Shown here: positions 1 through 13,667 of the stretch, piece after piece
Layout: each line of letters starts with the position of its first letter
How positions within the stretch are numbered: the first letter of the stretch is position 1
NCBI GenBank assembly: GCA_001792895.1
Contig: MARA01000010.1
Location: 248,001-312,000, forward strand
Reading direction: 5' to 3'
From: Lentinus brumalis
Taxonomy: Eukaryota; Basidiomycota; Agaricomycetes; Polyporales; Polyporaceae
Length of the DNA: 64,000 nt
The notes under the pieces: generated by a model
Told to the model about the DNA's origin: nothing
The model's database searches: none
Seen by the model: only the letters and a program-made list of their open reading frames with translations
Translations under genes and position numbers: made by a program

Positions 1-561
1 TTACAAAGGAGATGGCTGCAGGCACAGACAGCGGGCGGCGGCGCAGTGAGTACATCGCACACATATAGGGCAGGTGTCTGTGCAAGCAGACACAACTTAC
101 CTGGGCGGAGACAGCACTTCGGCTGTGCATTCGACAACGTCAGTCAGCAAAACGCAGCGCAGTTTCTGTGCAATGACAAACCAGTTCCATTGGTATGGCA
201 AACGGTGCCATGGTTTGACAGAATGAGCGAAGACATTGCCTTGACAGTCGAGATGGCGGGACGCAAACAAGGACAAAGTGGAGCTTCCCTGTCACAAGAG
301 ACGCCCATCCACCTCGAAAACATATGCGCCATGATTTGCCAACATCTACCAACATCTAAATCTATACGAACAGACGCGATTCTCACTGGGGATGACATGC
401 GAGCAGATCATTGTGTCAGGGCGCGAATGGTATGGCACACCAGAGAGGACACCGCAGTGGCAATGCAGGGAAGGTGGCGGCGGGCCTGCGGGACACATGG
501 GATCGAGAAGTCGTATGTACAAGAAAGTGGAAGGAGCACCCCAGGCAGGGGATCAGACCAC

Positions 562-615
562 CTCTCAGGTGGGTTCCTTGCGCATGGGAAATACCCCTGA
601 GAGGATCCCTCCCCG
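562..615 (+). repeat. Diverged inverted repeat, copy 1
   Basis: About 54 bases here match the reverse complement of 1967-2022 with roughly 11 mismatches and no gaps (counted by eye, about 80% identity). Shared blocks include GGTTCCTTG and CATGGGAAAT. In one frame both copies encode a similar short peptide (VPC.WE..L.G), so this may be the remnant of a duplicated coding exon or of a mobile repeat. Confidence 0.5.
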
Positions 616-1966
616 CACGGACATCTCACACTCATTCCCAAATACAGTGCGGGCGCTATCGCCCTTTCGGGGCTGCACGCTGCCTTGGGAACGGGCGCCA
701 TCGTCTACGTGCTGCTGCCTGCTGCCGTCCCGCTGCCCGCCCACGGCCTCTCCGCTACTCCTGTTGCCCGTGACCAGACGTGTTGAGCATATGCTGTAGA
801 TGGTGAGCAACCTGTATAGTAGGGTTAGGAGCTAATAGACGTCAGGGATGCCTACTTTACTTAAATGATTTACCATCGAGAGGCAGAAGGTCAGTCAAAT
901 TATTGATGATTCAGGAACCCGGGACTGTGTAAGACATCCGCACGGAGGTCGGTACAGACCTCTCAGTCGGACGTCCGCTTGAATGTTCGACGCGGACCTC
1001 GTCGGGGAAGCATGCCCCCAATTCGGATGGCCGTCGGCCTTCGAGCCGCCTCGTCCGGGTGCGGAGCGTCTCCTGTCAGCAGTCAATCAAAGCCCGTATA
1101 ACGATCCTACTGAATGTTTTGGAGATTTGACATACCGTTGGTATCGCCAGAAGCTGTTGGTATGCGCTCTTGAATATTTTGCAGGCTCATGAAGACATTA
1201 TGCAGAGATCTAGGTAAGTTTTGATGACATTTCCCGGGATCTCTTGACAATGTGTCTCTGTTTCGCTAAGAAACCGTTCTGAGTTCATATAGTGTAGTAT
1301 ACTGGATGCATGGTTGGTAGATATCTCGCACATATGTCCACTCGTGGTCCTGCTGCATACAGAAATCGAGTCAGCGTGAGATCTGGAGTGAATGGGATTT
1401 CATTGAAGCGAGAGAAGGAGACATACCGGTGAGTACATGGGATATATGTCTTTTATCCTTGCCAAAGCGCCTGAATGGCAAGGAGGTGGTCGAAAATTGT
1501 CCTTTTCCTGGAGTGTATACGGCGCAGAGTGTTACCTGTAGCACTCTTGCGTCCTCTGTAACTCAGACTTCAGTGGTCGAGGTCAAGAAGCCAACTGTTT
1601 CAAGACAAATGGGCAAGTAGGCAGATGAGTGATGAGCGTCAAACGGAGAGTATCCGGCCGGATTTGGATGCTCAAGGTCCATACGGAGGTTCGGTCGGTC
1701 GTCTGTACGGTGGTCCGGTGATAGGGTCTGCACAAAGGTCCGTACTGACATCTGTGCACATGTCCGAGTATTCTGTATGCCAAGATCCTAGACTACAATC
1801 AATTCAGTTGGTTGAAGACGAGCTACAGAGCATGTACTACAAGTGAAGCAGCCGATACAAGCTCAGACGCCCCTGCCATCGTAGGATGAGTGGTCAAAAT
1901 AGGCAAGCCACGAGGCTCCGGCACCGGAGCCGAATAGTCTATTCTTAGACACGAGCAGACATTCGC

Positions 1967-2022
1967 AAAGGAGGGGTCCTTTCAGGCTCATTTCCCATGT
2001 ACAAGGAACCGACCTGAGTGGC
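1967..2022 (-). repeat. Diverged inverted repeat, copy 2
   Basis: Read on the minus strand this matches 562-615 at about 80% identity. The two copies lie about 1.35 kb apart in opposite orientation. I see no terminal repeats, target duplications or transposase that would name an element. Confidence 0.5.
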
Positions 2023-2248
2023 CCAGTCCGCCCCTGCCCTAGGTGGGAAGGAGGAGGAGTGCCACGGTGGCTGTGAGTTCGGACGCCCATGGCAGGGCGA
2101 CGATCGTGCACTGGGTTACTCACAGCGTGCATCGTCGGTTCTCAATGACCTGTTGAATTTTGCTCTCCAGGCACCATTGGGCAGCCCAAATGGTCCTGGA
2201 TACCCCCACTTCCCACTGGGCCTTGCCTTCTAGTGCGCCTGCGGTGCG

Positions 2249-2254
2249 ATAAAA
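2249..2254 (+). promoter_or_regulatory. TATA-like box of the chitinase gene
   Basis: ATAAAA lies 88 bases upstream of the chitinase ATG, a usual distance for a fungal TATA element followed by a short 5' UTR. Confidence 0.4.
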
Positions 2255-2341
2255 GAGGTCGACTGTCGCGCCTCGGCGGTCAGGCAAGGGTTACTCCCCT
2301 CGAACAGATCTGCTATCCCGTACTAGGCTCGGCGACTTCGC

Positions 2342-3841
2342 ATGACTTCTCTGTGGCTCGCGTCTGCTCTCGCTCTCTTTGCTATCAGTGAACTCCGGGC
2401 TGCTGCGTTCGATGTCGCAAGGCAGGACAACGTAAGTCTTCAGCATCCTCTTCAACTACTTATACGTCCCCACTGACCGATTGGGATCTCAGGTTGCCAT
2501 GTGAGTGCCAATGCGTGTATGTGGTCTGATCATGGGGCAAGTTACCAGGGTTGCACAGGTACTGGGGCCAGAATTCCTACGGCGCCACGCACTTAAATGA
2601 CCCAGCCAACTGGCAGAAGACCCTCTCAACCTACTGTCAGGTTCGTCGTTTACTTGCTTTTGTCGCCGACCACTGCTCATCAACTTGACATTAGGATGAT
2701 TCGATTGACACGATCGCCCTTGCATTTCTCACCTCTGACGTTGGTGGGGCTCCATTTATTGATCTTGCCAACGTACGTTTTCGTCTCTGGCATGACCCGC
2801 TTCTGGCAATATACATAGTGATTCAATCTTCTGGTGTCACGCAGATCTGCAATACGCTACATGACCCGGTTTTTCCCGGCACGCTCCTTCTCAATTGTAG
2901 CTTTCTAGCGTCCGACATACAATTCTGCCAGTCGAAAGGCAAGATCGTTACGCTCTCGCTCGGTGGTCCCACCGGCGCGGTGAGCTTCACGTCCAATACC
3001 CAAGCGGCCGCCTTTGCTGCCACCATCTGGGACATGTTTCTCGGCGGTTCCATCTCCACACGGCCTTTCGGCAGTGCTGTCCTCGACGGCATTGACCTGG
3101 ACATTGAGGGCGGAACAACGACGCATTTCGCCACATTCATCAACAGCATCCGAAACCTTGCAGCCGGCTCGCCCAAGAAGTACTACTTCACCGCTGCGCC
3201 GCAGTGCCCGTTCCCCGACGCTCACCTTTCAACGTAAGTCTGTAGTGCTCGGGCTGACTACTTACCTTCGCGCGTGCTGAGCAGTGAGCTTTGATCAGGG
3301 TCCTCAATACCGTCGCTTTCGATGCCGTCTATGTCCATTTTTGTGAGTGTGTGTTGTGCTTTTAAGTTGATACATGAGCATGAATCCCACCCTAGACAAC
3401 AACTACTGCGGCCTCGTCAACTATCCTAACTCCAATGCCTGGAACTTCGACCAATGGTGTGACACTTGATCCTGTTATCAGCGAAGCAATCCGTACTGAC
3501 TCCATGACTGTGTTTGCAGGGATAACTGGGCGAAGACGGTCGCCGTCAACAAGAACGTCAAGATCTACATCGGCGCACCCGCATCCAGCAGTGCTGGTAT
3601 TGGCTACGTCGACTTGCCGACGCTCTCGAACATCGCAGTCGCCACTCGTAGCCAGTACTCCTCCTTCGGTGGTGTCATGCTTTGGGATGCTTCGCAAGCC
3701 TATGGTAAGCGCACTGGCTGTCTCTCGGTCGCGTACTGACAGGTGCGTGATCCAGCCAACGGCCGCTTCGATCAAGGCATCAAGAATGCGATCCGTCAGG
3801 ACAGGAACGGCGGAACCACCTCGACGCCTGTCGCCATCTAG
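2342..3841 (+). CDS. Secreted GH18 class III chitinase
   Basis: Endochitinase of glycoside hydrolase family 18, cleaving beta-1,4-GlcNAc bonds outside the cell or in the wall. The gene joins nine exons (2342-2431, 2493-2500, 2559-2640, 2695-2772, 2845-3233, 3299-3342, 3396-3456, 3520-3704, 3756-3841), all in phase, giving 340 residues. Residues 1-21 form a signal peptide. The barrel starts with a YWGQNSYG strand. The catalytic motif DGIDLDIEGG fits the family pattern DxxDxDxE, with the last E as proton donor. AAPQCPFPD and the MLWDAS strand are also typical. The second exon is only 8 nt, a microexon inside the first beta strand. There is no CBM, and the C-terminal tail is short. The start is the only ATG in front of a signal peptide. 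Family identification is firm; the exact substrate is not shown by sequence. Confidence 0.92.
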
Positions 3842-4190
3842 ACTCCGATAACGAGCAAGACGGAGAGCGCGACTCTCAAATCGACTACCCCCACGAAGGC
3901 CTCGACTACCACCGACGACCGTGGCATCTGGGAGGTGTCTGCGATATGTACTCTGCGTCATAAAAATGGAGTTACAGGCTAGTGCGCGTGACCACTATGA
4001 AGGTGGAGGCGTACGATGTATGCGAAGATTGCCACAAGTGATCATGGGGGCAGCTTCGACCAGTACATAAATGTCCGCATCGAACATCTGTCCAGCTGCC
4101 AGCGCAGAGGAGGAGAGTAGCGATACCGCAGCAAGATCGTTCGTGTGGCGGCGCTTGAACGACTCGATTCCCTCTCTCACGCCGACCACC

Positions 4191-5864
4191 ATGAACAAGT
4201 GTGGCACCTTGACCGCCGCTGCACTACCGCCCGGAGCATCGACCACCAGCACGGTGCCCGCCCCCTTCACACACTCTTCGGCGTCGGTATTCCCCACGGA
4301 AGTCTATGAGGAGATCATAACCTTCATCTCCGAGGATCCCGTCGATAGCAAGGCGAATTTGTACTGCTGTGCGCTCGTCTCCCGTATGTGGCTCTTCTGG
4401 TCACAACGCTGTCTCTATCGAGTCCTCGACTTTACAGGCGAAGCAGCGGACGAGTTCCAACATATTGAAAAACTGCTCCGTGCTCTGCGAGATATCCCTC
4501 ATCTCGGCCCGCGCGTTCAAGTGTTTCGCTTCGGAGTAGGCTTCACACCCCTCCCATCGCACTTACGACGCCTCTCGGGCAGCCCTTATGCACCTTTGGC
4601 CTGTCATGGTCGCGGGGAGACTACCGAACCTTCGTGATCTCGGCTTCGCGGAGGGACGGTTCCAAGACACATGCAACCTCAGCGCATCCTTCTTTGCATC
4701 GCTGACGACGTTCCGTGCCGTGACGACCCTGCGCCTCACCATGATGGGCTTCTTCTATGTTCGCTTCATGCGTTTGCTATCTAGTCTGCCTTCACTGGGA
4801 ACTCTCGCCATGCACAAGCTTGAATGGAACGACTTGGACCGTTCATTCCCGTCGGAGTTTGGAGGGCCCCGCCGTCCAGACATTCGCATGCTGCGGATTC
4901 TTGATAGGTCGGGCCTGCTCTTTGGCTATGATTGCCCGGTACGTCTGCCATGAATATGTGATCGCACCGAAAGACTCACAGAGAATCGCCTGTTCAAGTA
5001 CCAGGCCAGCTATGCCAGACGTCTATGGCAAATCATGGGCTCGTTTCGAGCGACGATGGAAGTCTTGTCCCTCGACTCTATCACGTTATACGGGCTGCAC
5101 GATCTCTCAGCAGGTGACGTACTTTCAAGCGTCATCTATTCTGAAGCTAATGTCTTCGTGCGAATCAGCCCTTCCGGGCGATTTCCCGGCCATCCGCTTT
5201 CCCCGACTGTGCACCTTAACTCTAGGCTACGACTTCATGGCATCCGGGTACGCTCGTTACACGACAACAGCGGGGTTATATGACTTCCTTCATCGACTGC
5301 ACATGCCCTGCCTCCACACCATCAATCTGGTACTGCACATCACTGCAGGATATCTGCAACACTTCTACGAGGTCCTGGACTCAGACTCGGTGCCAGTGTC
5401 CTATGATGACGGCTCGGATGTAATCATAGATCCAACCCCGGAGTTCCAGACCTATGCGGCCGCCTTTCCATATTTGCGCGCTCTGAACGTCTTGTATCTG
5501 GTGTATCCACCCCTAAACTCCACTGCCCCGGAGGAGCTGCAGAAACTCGCGACGGTGGACAGCAGTGTCGCGTCTGCATCGGGGGATGCCGAGGCCCATC
5601 TCATCTACCGGTATCTCGCCTTAACGGAACCGTGGAGGAGCCGGACGTCGACTCCGTCCTTGTACCAGCGCGGTATCTTGACAATCCGGGCCACCGAACT
5701 GAACTGTACGTACCACTTTCCCTCTCATATGTCGACTGACCCATCGTACCTCCGCGTACAGGGCAACACGAGTCCACCCCTCCTCGTCTCGCTGTAACTC
5801 AGTGGAAGTACCATATCTCAACCGTGAGGCCGACCGTCTCCTCGCTTTATCAACTCGAATATGA
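4191..5864 (+). CDS. F-box-like protein, apparent frameshift
   Basis: The N-terminal part (ATG at 4191) carries an F-box-like segment: FPTEVYEEIITFI, then CCALVSRMWLFWSQRCLYR, as in the large basidiomycete F-box families that bind Skp1 and recruit substrates to SCF ubiquitin ligases. Leucine-rich, repeat-like segments follow (LPNLRDLGF, LPSLGTLAMHKL, FPYLRALNVLYLV). Around 4570-4588 the coding frame moves by one base, and I find no intron phase that repairs it, so this is either a true lesion or a base error. Introns are likely at about 4938-4981 and 5115-5149, and near 5707-5760; the last exon and the stop are uncertain. A gene with a different start at 4071 is possible but adds no recognisable domain. 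Confidence 0.6.
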
Positions 5865-6003
5865 CGAGGACATCGTCGACGTTCTTCTAACACTGTGACG
5901 TCGACAACTTGGGGCTACGAGCGGCACTGCAGGAGCATTTCTTTGTGATCGAGACTTTCACAACATTGATTGTGTGCCTATGAAACGACCAGACCGGCCG
6001 AGA

Positions 6004-6758
6004 CTACTCGTTCTTCCACACATAGAGCCTCTCCACGCCGCCACACTGCTCCGGGTCGCCGAACGGCCCAGGACACTTCAAGTCGCACTCGGAGCGGTCC
6101 ACGTCGACCGCGCCCGGAACCAGCCCGAAGCTGCACTGGCACTCGGCCGCATCCTCGATGCCGGCCCACGGGAGGCCGATGTGACCGCAGTACTTGAGGC
6201 AGTTGGTGAACAGGTTGTCGTTCGTGTCGAACGTGTGGTGCACGACGGGGTCCGCAAAGGCGGGCGCCGCGGGCGTGTCGACGAAGCACCCTTCGAACCC
6301 CCAGCCCCAGACGCGAGCGCGGGAGACTTGTACAGCTGCGGAAAGGACGGACGTTCAGTACGGTGCGGGGATACGACGCTGACGGCTGCGCATACCTGGA
6401 TCCTCCACGCGCCGCCGCAGGAGAGGCTGGCGTCGCCGGTGCACGCGAAGTTGCAGTCGCTGTTGAGCGCGGAGTCGAGCACGCTGCTGGCGATGCCCGA
6501 CCCGCAGTGGCACTCGTTCCCGTTTTCGACGCCCGCGTAAATGAAGTTCTGTGCGTCGCACAACTCGATGCAGGACGCGGCGGTGAGGTTGGGCAGGACG
6601 GTGGTGACGACCCCCGTGATGACGCGAGAAGGGATGTCAACGGCGCACGGGATGAACGTCGTCCAATTGAGGGGGATCGGGCCGGGGTTGAAGGCGACCG
6701 CGAGGACGGTGGGTGCCGCGAGTGAGGCGAGGATGGAGAAGGTGATGAGCTTCAACAT
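6004..6758 (-). CDS. Secreted two-WSC-domain protein, apparent frameshift
   Basis: The ATG at 6758 opens a signal peptide (MLKLITFSILASLAAPTVLA). Two WSC domains follow. These cysteine-rich carbohydrate-binding modules are found in fungal wall sensors and secreted lectin-like or oxidase-linked proteins. Domain 1 (about residues 55-130) shows SCIELC, YAGVENGNECHCG and CGGAWR. Domain 2 shows FEGCFVDT, NCLKYCG, WAGIEDAAECQC and PEQCGGVERLYVW. An intron is likely at 6336-6395 (GTATGC donor, CCGCAG acceptor), but joining there leaves domain 2 one base out of frame, and no other splice pair I tried repairs it. So there is a one-base lesion or error at about 6290-6335. No transmembrane segment follows, so this is not a classic Wsc stress sensor. 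The stop is directly after domain 2. Confidence 0.75.
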
Positions 6759-6796
6759 GGCTGAGTATGTTGGATGCGCTTGTCGTCTAGTCCTCG

Positions 6797-6802
6797 TATT
6801 TA
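6797..6802 (-). promoter_or_regulatory. TATA-like box of the WSC gene
   Basis: TAAATA on the minus strand lies about 40 bases upstream of the ATG at 6758. This is close, but acceptable for a short 5' leader. Confidence 0.25.
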
Positions 6803-9291
<2,489 letters not shown>

Positions 9292-10143
9292 GCGTTGCTC
9301 GTCATGGCCTGGTTGGTCATTGTTCGGATTGTTATGTCGTCATGATCATGGATGTATCACTGTACCAGTAATGTGAATTCGTTTGGATGGTGAAGCTATC
9401 GGTCAAGTTACAGCGCGCATCGTCAAGGTATCGAAGCACACTTCAGATCGCCGGCTTGCCGTGAGTCCATGAATAATGTCAGCATGCGAGGTTGCTCGTG
9501 TCTGATCATCAGTCTGGGGCAGCATTGCCGGCTTCGAGCTGGGTAATATAAGTACGTCCCACTCGTGCCTAGTAAGTATGCCTACGACACCCTTTGACTG
9601 TTTGTGGTCACACAGACAACAACATCCGACGGCGAGACGGCGACAGTCGAGTCTGGGTGCACATGACACCGCGTCCCTCGGAAAGCTGACAGAGCCAGGG
9701 CTTCCCGCTCCAAATCATATGGAATAGCAGGATGATGTCGGACGAACGGTGCGGACAGACAGTCTCTGTCATCGATATGCGTAAGTTCTGTCTCGTTAGC
9801 ACGACTCGTCCATCTGCGACTGAACGTTAACCCGGTAGGACGACGTCCGTGAACTGTGCACTCAACAACGTCATGCTCGGTGCCGTGGAAGCGATGCGGA
9901 CGGTGCGCGAGCACCATCGAGTGATCCGCGGGGCGTTGACAAGGAAAGATAACGAGAGTCGCTTGGTGCGATGTCTGCTTCTCTCGGGCTGATTTGCCTC
10001 GCCGCGATGCGTGCTCTGCGACTGCGCACGCGGGTGGATGGGTGGAAGTTGGGTCTTTTAGCACGGTATGTCTTGCTCCCGGATCTAGTCGAGCGGTTGC
10101 GCTGACAGCGTTTCTTTCGTCCAGGCTAAGGACCGCACCCGCA
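9292..10143. other. Intergenic, no gene seen
   Basis: This is the 3' side of polyubiquitin and the promoter side of the O-methyltransferase. A 191-codon minus-strand open frame (9582-10157) has no motif and looks like chance in GC-rich DNA. Confidence 0.5.
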
Positions 10144-10149
10144 TATAAG
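10144..10149 (+). promoter_or_regulatory. TATA-like box of the O-methyltransferase gene
   Basis: TATAAG lies about 95 bases upstream of the ATG at 10245, a typical spacing. Confidence 0.4.
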
Positions 10150-10244
10150 GCAGGCACCGCAAGGCCTCTGGGAGCCAGCAGGCGACCCCTCAGGCATCGA
10201 AGCCTGACTTCCCTACTACATACCGTTCCCCACTAAGAGTCAGC

Positions 10245-12391
10245 ATGACGTTTGCCACTCTTCGCGCCCTCCGCACTGTCATCGGGGATGCCCTCGCCGA
10301 GATGGAGAAGGTGTACAGGGCACAGCCGGGCGACCTCCCGCTCGACTACCCGTCTCTCGACGTCCCATTCTACAAGAACGCGAGACACGGACCCGAGGCG
10401 GAGGCTGCGGAGAAGCTCGCGTCGGACCCCGCTGTCGTCGTCGCGGCGAGCCATATCGTCGCTGCGTGCGGACAGCTCGCTGCGTCGGTGCACAGGCCGT
10501 TTTTCTCCCTCGTCGAGGGCGCGAAGGCTGTGAGTACTAGTACTGCGTGTCGGCGGACGTCCTTGGTTCGTGTGAGCTGATTGATTGGCGCATACAGGAG
10601 CACGTCACTGCATGTCTACACTACTTGGAGGCGTCAAATACTGTTGAGATCCTGCGCGCTGCGGGCCCAGAAGGGATGCACGTCGACGATATCGCTCATC
10701 GCATCGGCGAGCTGAGCGGGGGGAAAGACGCAAGCGCACAAGTCGACGCGAGCAAGCTGAGTACGCAGTCTGCGGATTCGTATCCGGCTGCCCCTCAGGG
10801 CATTGATCAGTGTCCCGTCGTTAGGTCACATACTGCGGTTGCTCGCGACGTACCACTGGCTGCGGGAGGTGCGGCCGGATGTGTTCGCCAACAACCGTCT
10901 GTCGGCGCTGGTGGACTCCGGGAAGACCCTGGAAGAGCTCCGTGCAGCGTATGTCCCTCATGTTCTGCCCGCCAGGTGTCGATGCACGCTGACTCTCTTT
11001 CTGACAGCCCGGAGAAGAAGCACGACGGCACAGACGGCCTGGCGGCCTTCGTGGCCATGTGGTTAGTCTAAGTCTCACAAGCTCGCTCGCCTGCAGTAAA
11101 GCCTAACTTCCGCTGACAGCGGAGACGAGTTCTTCAAGTCCTCGGCGTACATGGCCGACGCGCTCCTCCCGTGGACCGAGCGCGCGACGTCTCTCCGCAA
11201 GCTGTCGAACAAGGATGGCGCCGGGGCGACCTCACTGACGGGACGCGAGCCGAAGTACGAGACCCCGTTCAGCTTCGCGTTCCGCACCGAGCTGGGCTAC
11301 TTTGACTGGATGGAGCTTCCGGAGAACAAGGGCCGGCTGGCCGAGTTCGGGCGGGCGATGACTGGGGCGAGGTTGTGGGAGGTCGCGGAGAACGTCGTCG
11401 ACTCGGCAGGTACGACATGCACCAGCAACGAGAAGTACTTATAGTTGGCTAACTGTGCAATCCTATTGCACTGCACTGCAGCTTTCCCTTGGAGCGAGCT
11501 CCCCAAGGACTCCGTCGTAATCGACGTTGGCGGCGGGGTCGGATCCACGTCGGTCGTACTCGCGAACGCGTACCCGCACCTCCGGTTCGTCGTGGAAGAT
11601 AGGAAGCAGGTCGTAGACATTGCCCCCTCTGTGAGTCTCTCCTCAACATGCAATAGCTCATATTCTCTGACGAAGTGCTCGTCCATAGATCTGGGGCTCA
11701 ACGCAGCATGCCGAGTTACTGGCGTCGGGACGCGTTAGCTACCTCGCCCAAGACTTCTTCCAGCCCCAGCCGACCCGTATCGATATCGCCGGAGTAGGGA
11801 CTGTGTCGTTCCCCTCTGTCTATCTCGTGCGCGGATGCACGCACAACTGGCCGGACCGCGACGTGCAAAGGTACATACTAATTCCAGAGACAGAGTCAAT
11901 GCGGTGTATTCGCGTGAACCTGAACCCGTTGTCTTCGTTTGCAGGATGCTCCGCCTCCTCCGGGATTCTGCAGGCCCGAGCACGAAGCTCCTGCTGGTGG
12001 AAGTCATCCTTCCATTGGCCTGCTACGACGACACCGAGCTCACGGACGCCGGGGCAGCGCCACCCCTCCCCGGCGCGGAGCGCACGCTCGCGCCTGCAGG
12101 GTCCCCGCTGCTCGCTAACCTGGGCAAGGCGCATGCGAGCGAGTATCTGCTCGACATCTCGGTAAGCCTCCCGATCATGCAGTTCTGTGCGGCGTGGAGG
12201 TCAGGTACATACTGACGGGTCGGTGCTCACGATCGCGCCTTCATTATGTCCAGATGATGGCCGTGCTCAACGCGAAGGAGCGGACGCTGCGGGAGCTGTT
12301 GGCTCTGGCGCTGTCCGCGGGATGGAAGGTGTCGAGAGTCACCCGCGCGAAGGGCTCTCTGTGGGCCTATACGACCGCGGAGCCCGCCTAA
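10245..12391 (+). CDS. SAM-dependent O-methyltransferase
   Basis: Transfers a methyl group from S-adenosylmethionine to a hydroxyl of a small aromatic or polyketide-type substrate in the cytosol. Nine exons in phase (10245-10529, 10598-10760, 10825-10948, 11008-11061, 11120-11409, 11482-11630, 11689-11870, 11945-12161, 12254-12391) give 533 residues. The N-terminal half is a winged-helix dimerisation domain (HILRLLATYHWLREV, then FANNRLS). The C-terminal half is a Rossmann fold with the SAM-binding motif VIDVGGGVGSTS and the acidic FVVEDR strand end. RGCTHNWPD holds the catalytic His, as in the plant COMT-like family (RxxxHDW), and LLLVEVILP follows. The protein is longer than plant relatives because of an extended N-terminus and a proline-rich loop after LLLVEV. 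It may belong to secondary metabolism, but no synthase gene is adjacent. Confidence 0.9.
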
Positions 12392-13667
12392 TGCTAGTAG
12401 ACGACAGGAAGTACGGGCGAATTCAACTTCGCAGATGTGTGCCACGGAGTTCAAGCTAGTTCAAGTTGGTCCGGAGGTCGAGGCTTGCGCAACGCTAGTG
12501 CGTTCAATTCACCTTCGCGATCGTGATTATGGGATCAGAGTGTCTCGTGCCATGCCTGTGGATGCGCACTTGCTGTTCGCTGCTGTTCGAATTCATTCTG
12601 CAGGTGCTTGAATCAGGACAAGGCGGCAGTGGCGGCGGCGGCCCGTGCTGAACGCTGGCCTGTGGCGCCCCGCACTTCGGCGGCTTTCTTTTTTGGGCGT
12701 CATATATGTACGGTGTTGTCCACGGAAGATAGTTTCTCCTGCCACTTTCACCATCTCAGCCATCCCTTGCAGGGCAGCGAAGATGTCTATTCTCCGTATG
12801 CGCTCATGAGGATACAGATGGCGAGAACACCCCGGTGAATGGAAGAGCCCAGTTTGAAGGCAGGCATGCATGCAACGTTCGAGCACTGATGCGTCGTCAT
12901 GTTTTAGACTCTCGAGTCTCCAATCTCTATGTTGCCATTCTTAAGCAAAGCACAGTGTGCGAGGCGCGGGAGGCAATACGAACTTCCGTCGTTGTCAATC
13001 CCTCCCCAACGCGTCGCTTCTTCCGAAGCTACCATGCTCTCGGAGCAATTTTGCTGCCTGCCCTTGCCGCGTGAGTGTTGTTCCTGCGCTCACCCCGCAC
13101 CCGGTTCTGATCTTATATATCGACTCCCGGCCGGTCACTCCAGTCATCCACAGACATCCTCCTGCCCTGACCCCTGTATGACAGGTTCTTGGACTGTGTC
13201 GAGCCTGGCGAATAGATGAACGAATACAACACGAGCGAATCGCGATGGCGCAGTGATATTGCACGTCAGCGCTCTCATTCAGGTCCCTTGTCGTCAGTGG
13301 CCAAGCGCCTCCGACTCCGGAAGAATGGACATCCAGGACAACCATTGGTTGTCACATCCAATCGACATCGAGATCGGGGCTCTCGGCTTCTTGTTGGACG
13401 TTCGTTTCAACCGGCTAGATGCTCCGCCAGATGGTACGCTATGCTCCATCGGGCCTGCCATGCCGCGGGATGCAACCGTTTGGAATGAGCTTCGACGCCC
13501 ACAAGTTGAGATCTTTCATTTAGCGGGGCCGGGCGGTGGTGGTACTTCTTCTCTCTCCTCGTTTGCTCATCCTGCTCTCTGCCTGCGTCCCGCCTGCTTT
13601 CTCGCTCTCCGCCTCGCAGCTTGCATGCACAGGTCCTCCGGCCTCGACGACGTTCATTTCCGCAGCC
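12392..13667. other. Intergenic, no gene seen
   Basis: About 1.3 kb without a supported gene. Short open frames occur on both strands, none with a signal, domain or splice-consistent extension. The last 150 bases are pyrimidine-rich and probably belong to the promoter of the membrane protein at 13668. Confidence 0.5.

Larger units (their letters stand above)
1..2248. other. Gene-free left flank
   Basis: I find no supported gene here. The open frames are short, lack family motifs and overlap each other on both strands. The stretch holds one member of an inverted, diverged repeat at about 560-615 and the other at about 1967-2022 (listed separately). The last 100 bases are the promoter of the chitinase gene. 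Confidence 0.6.
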
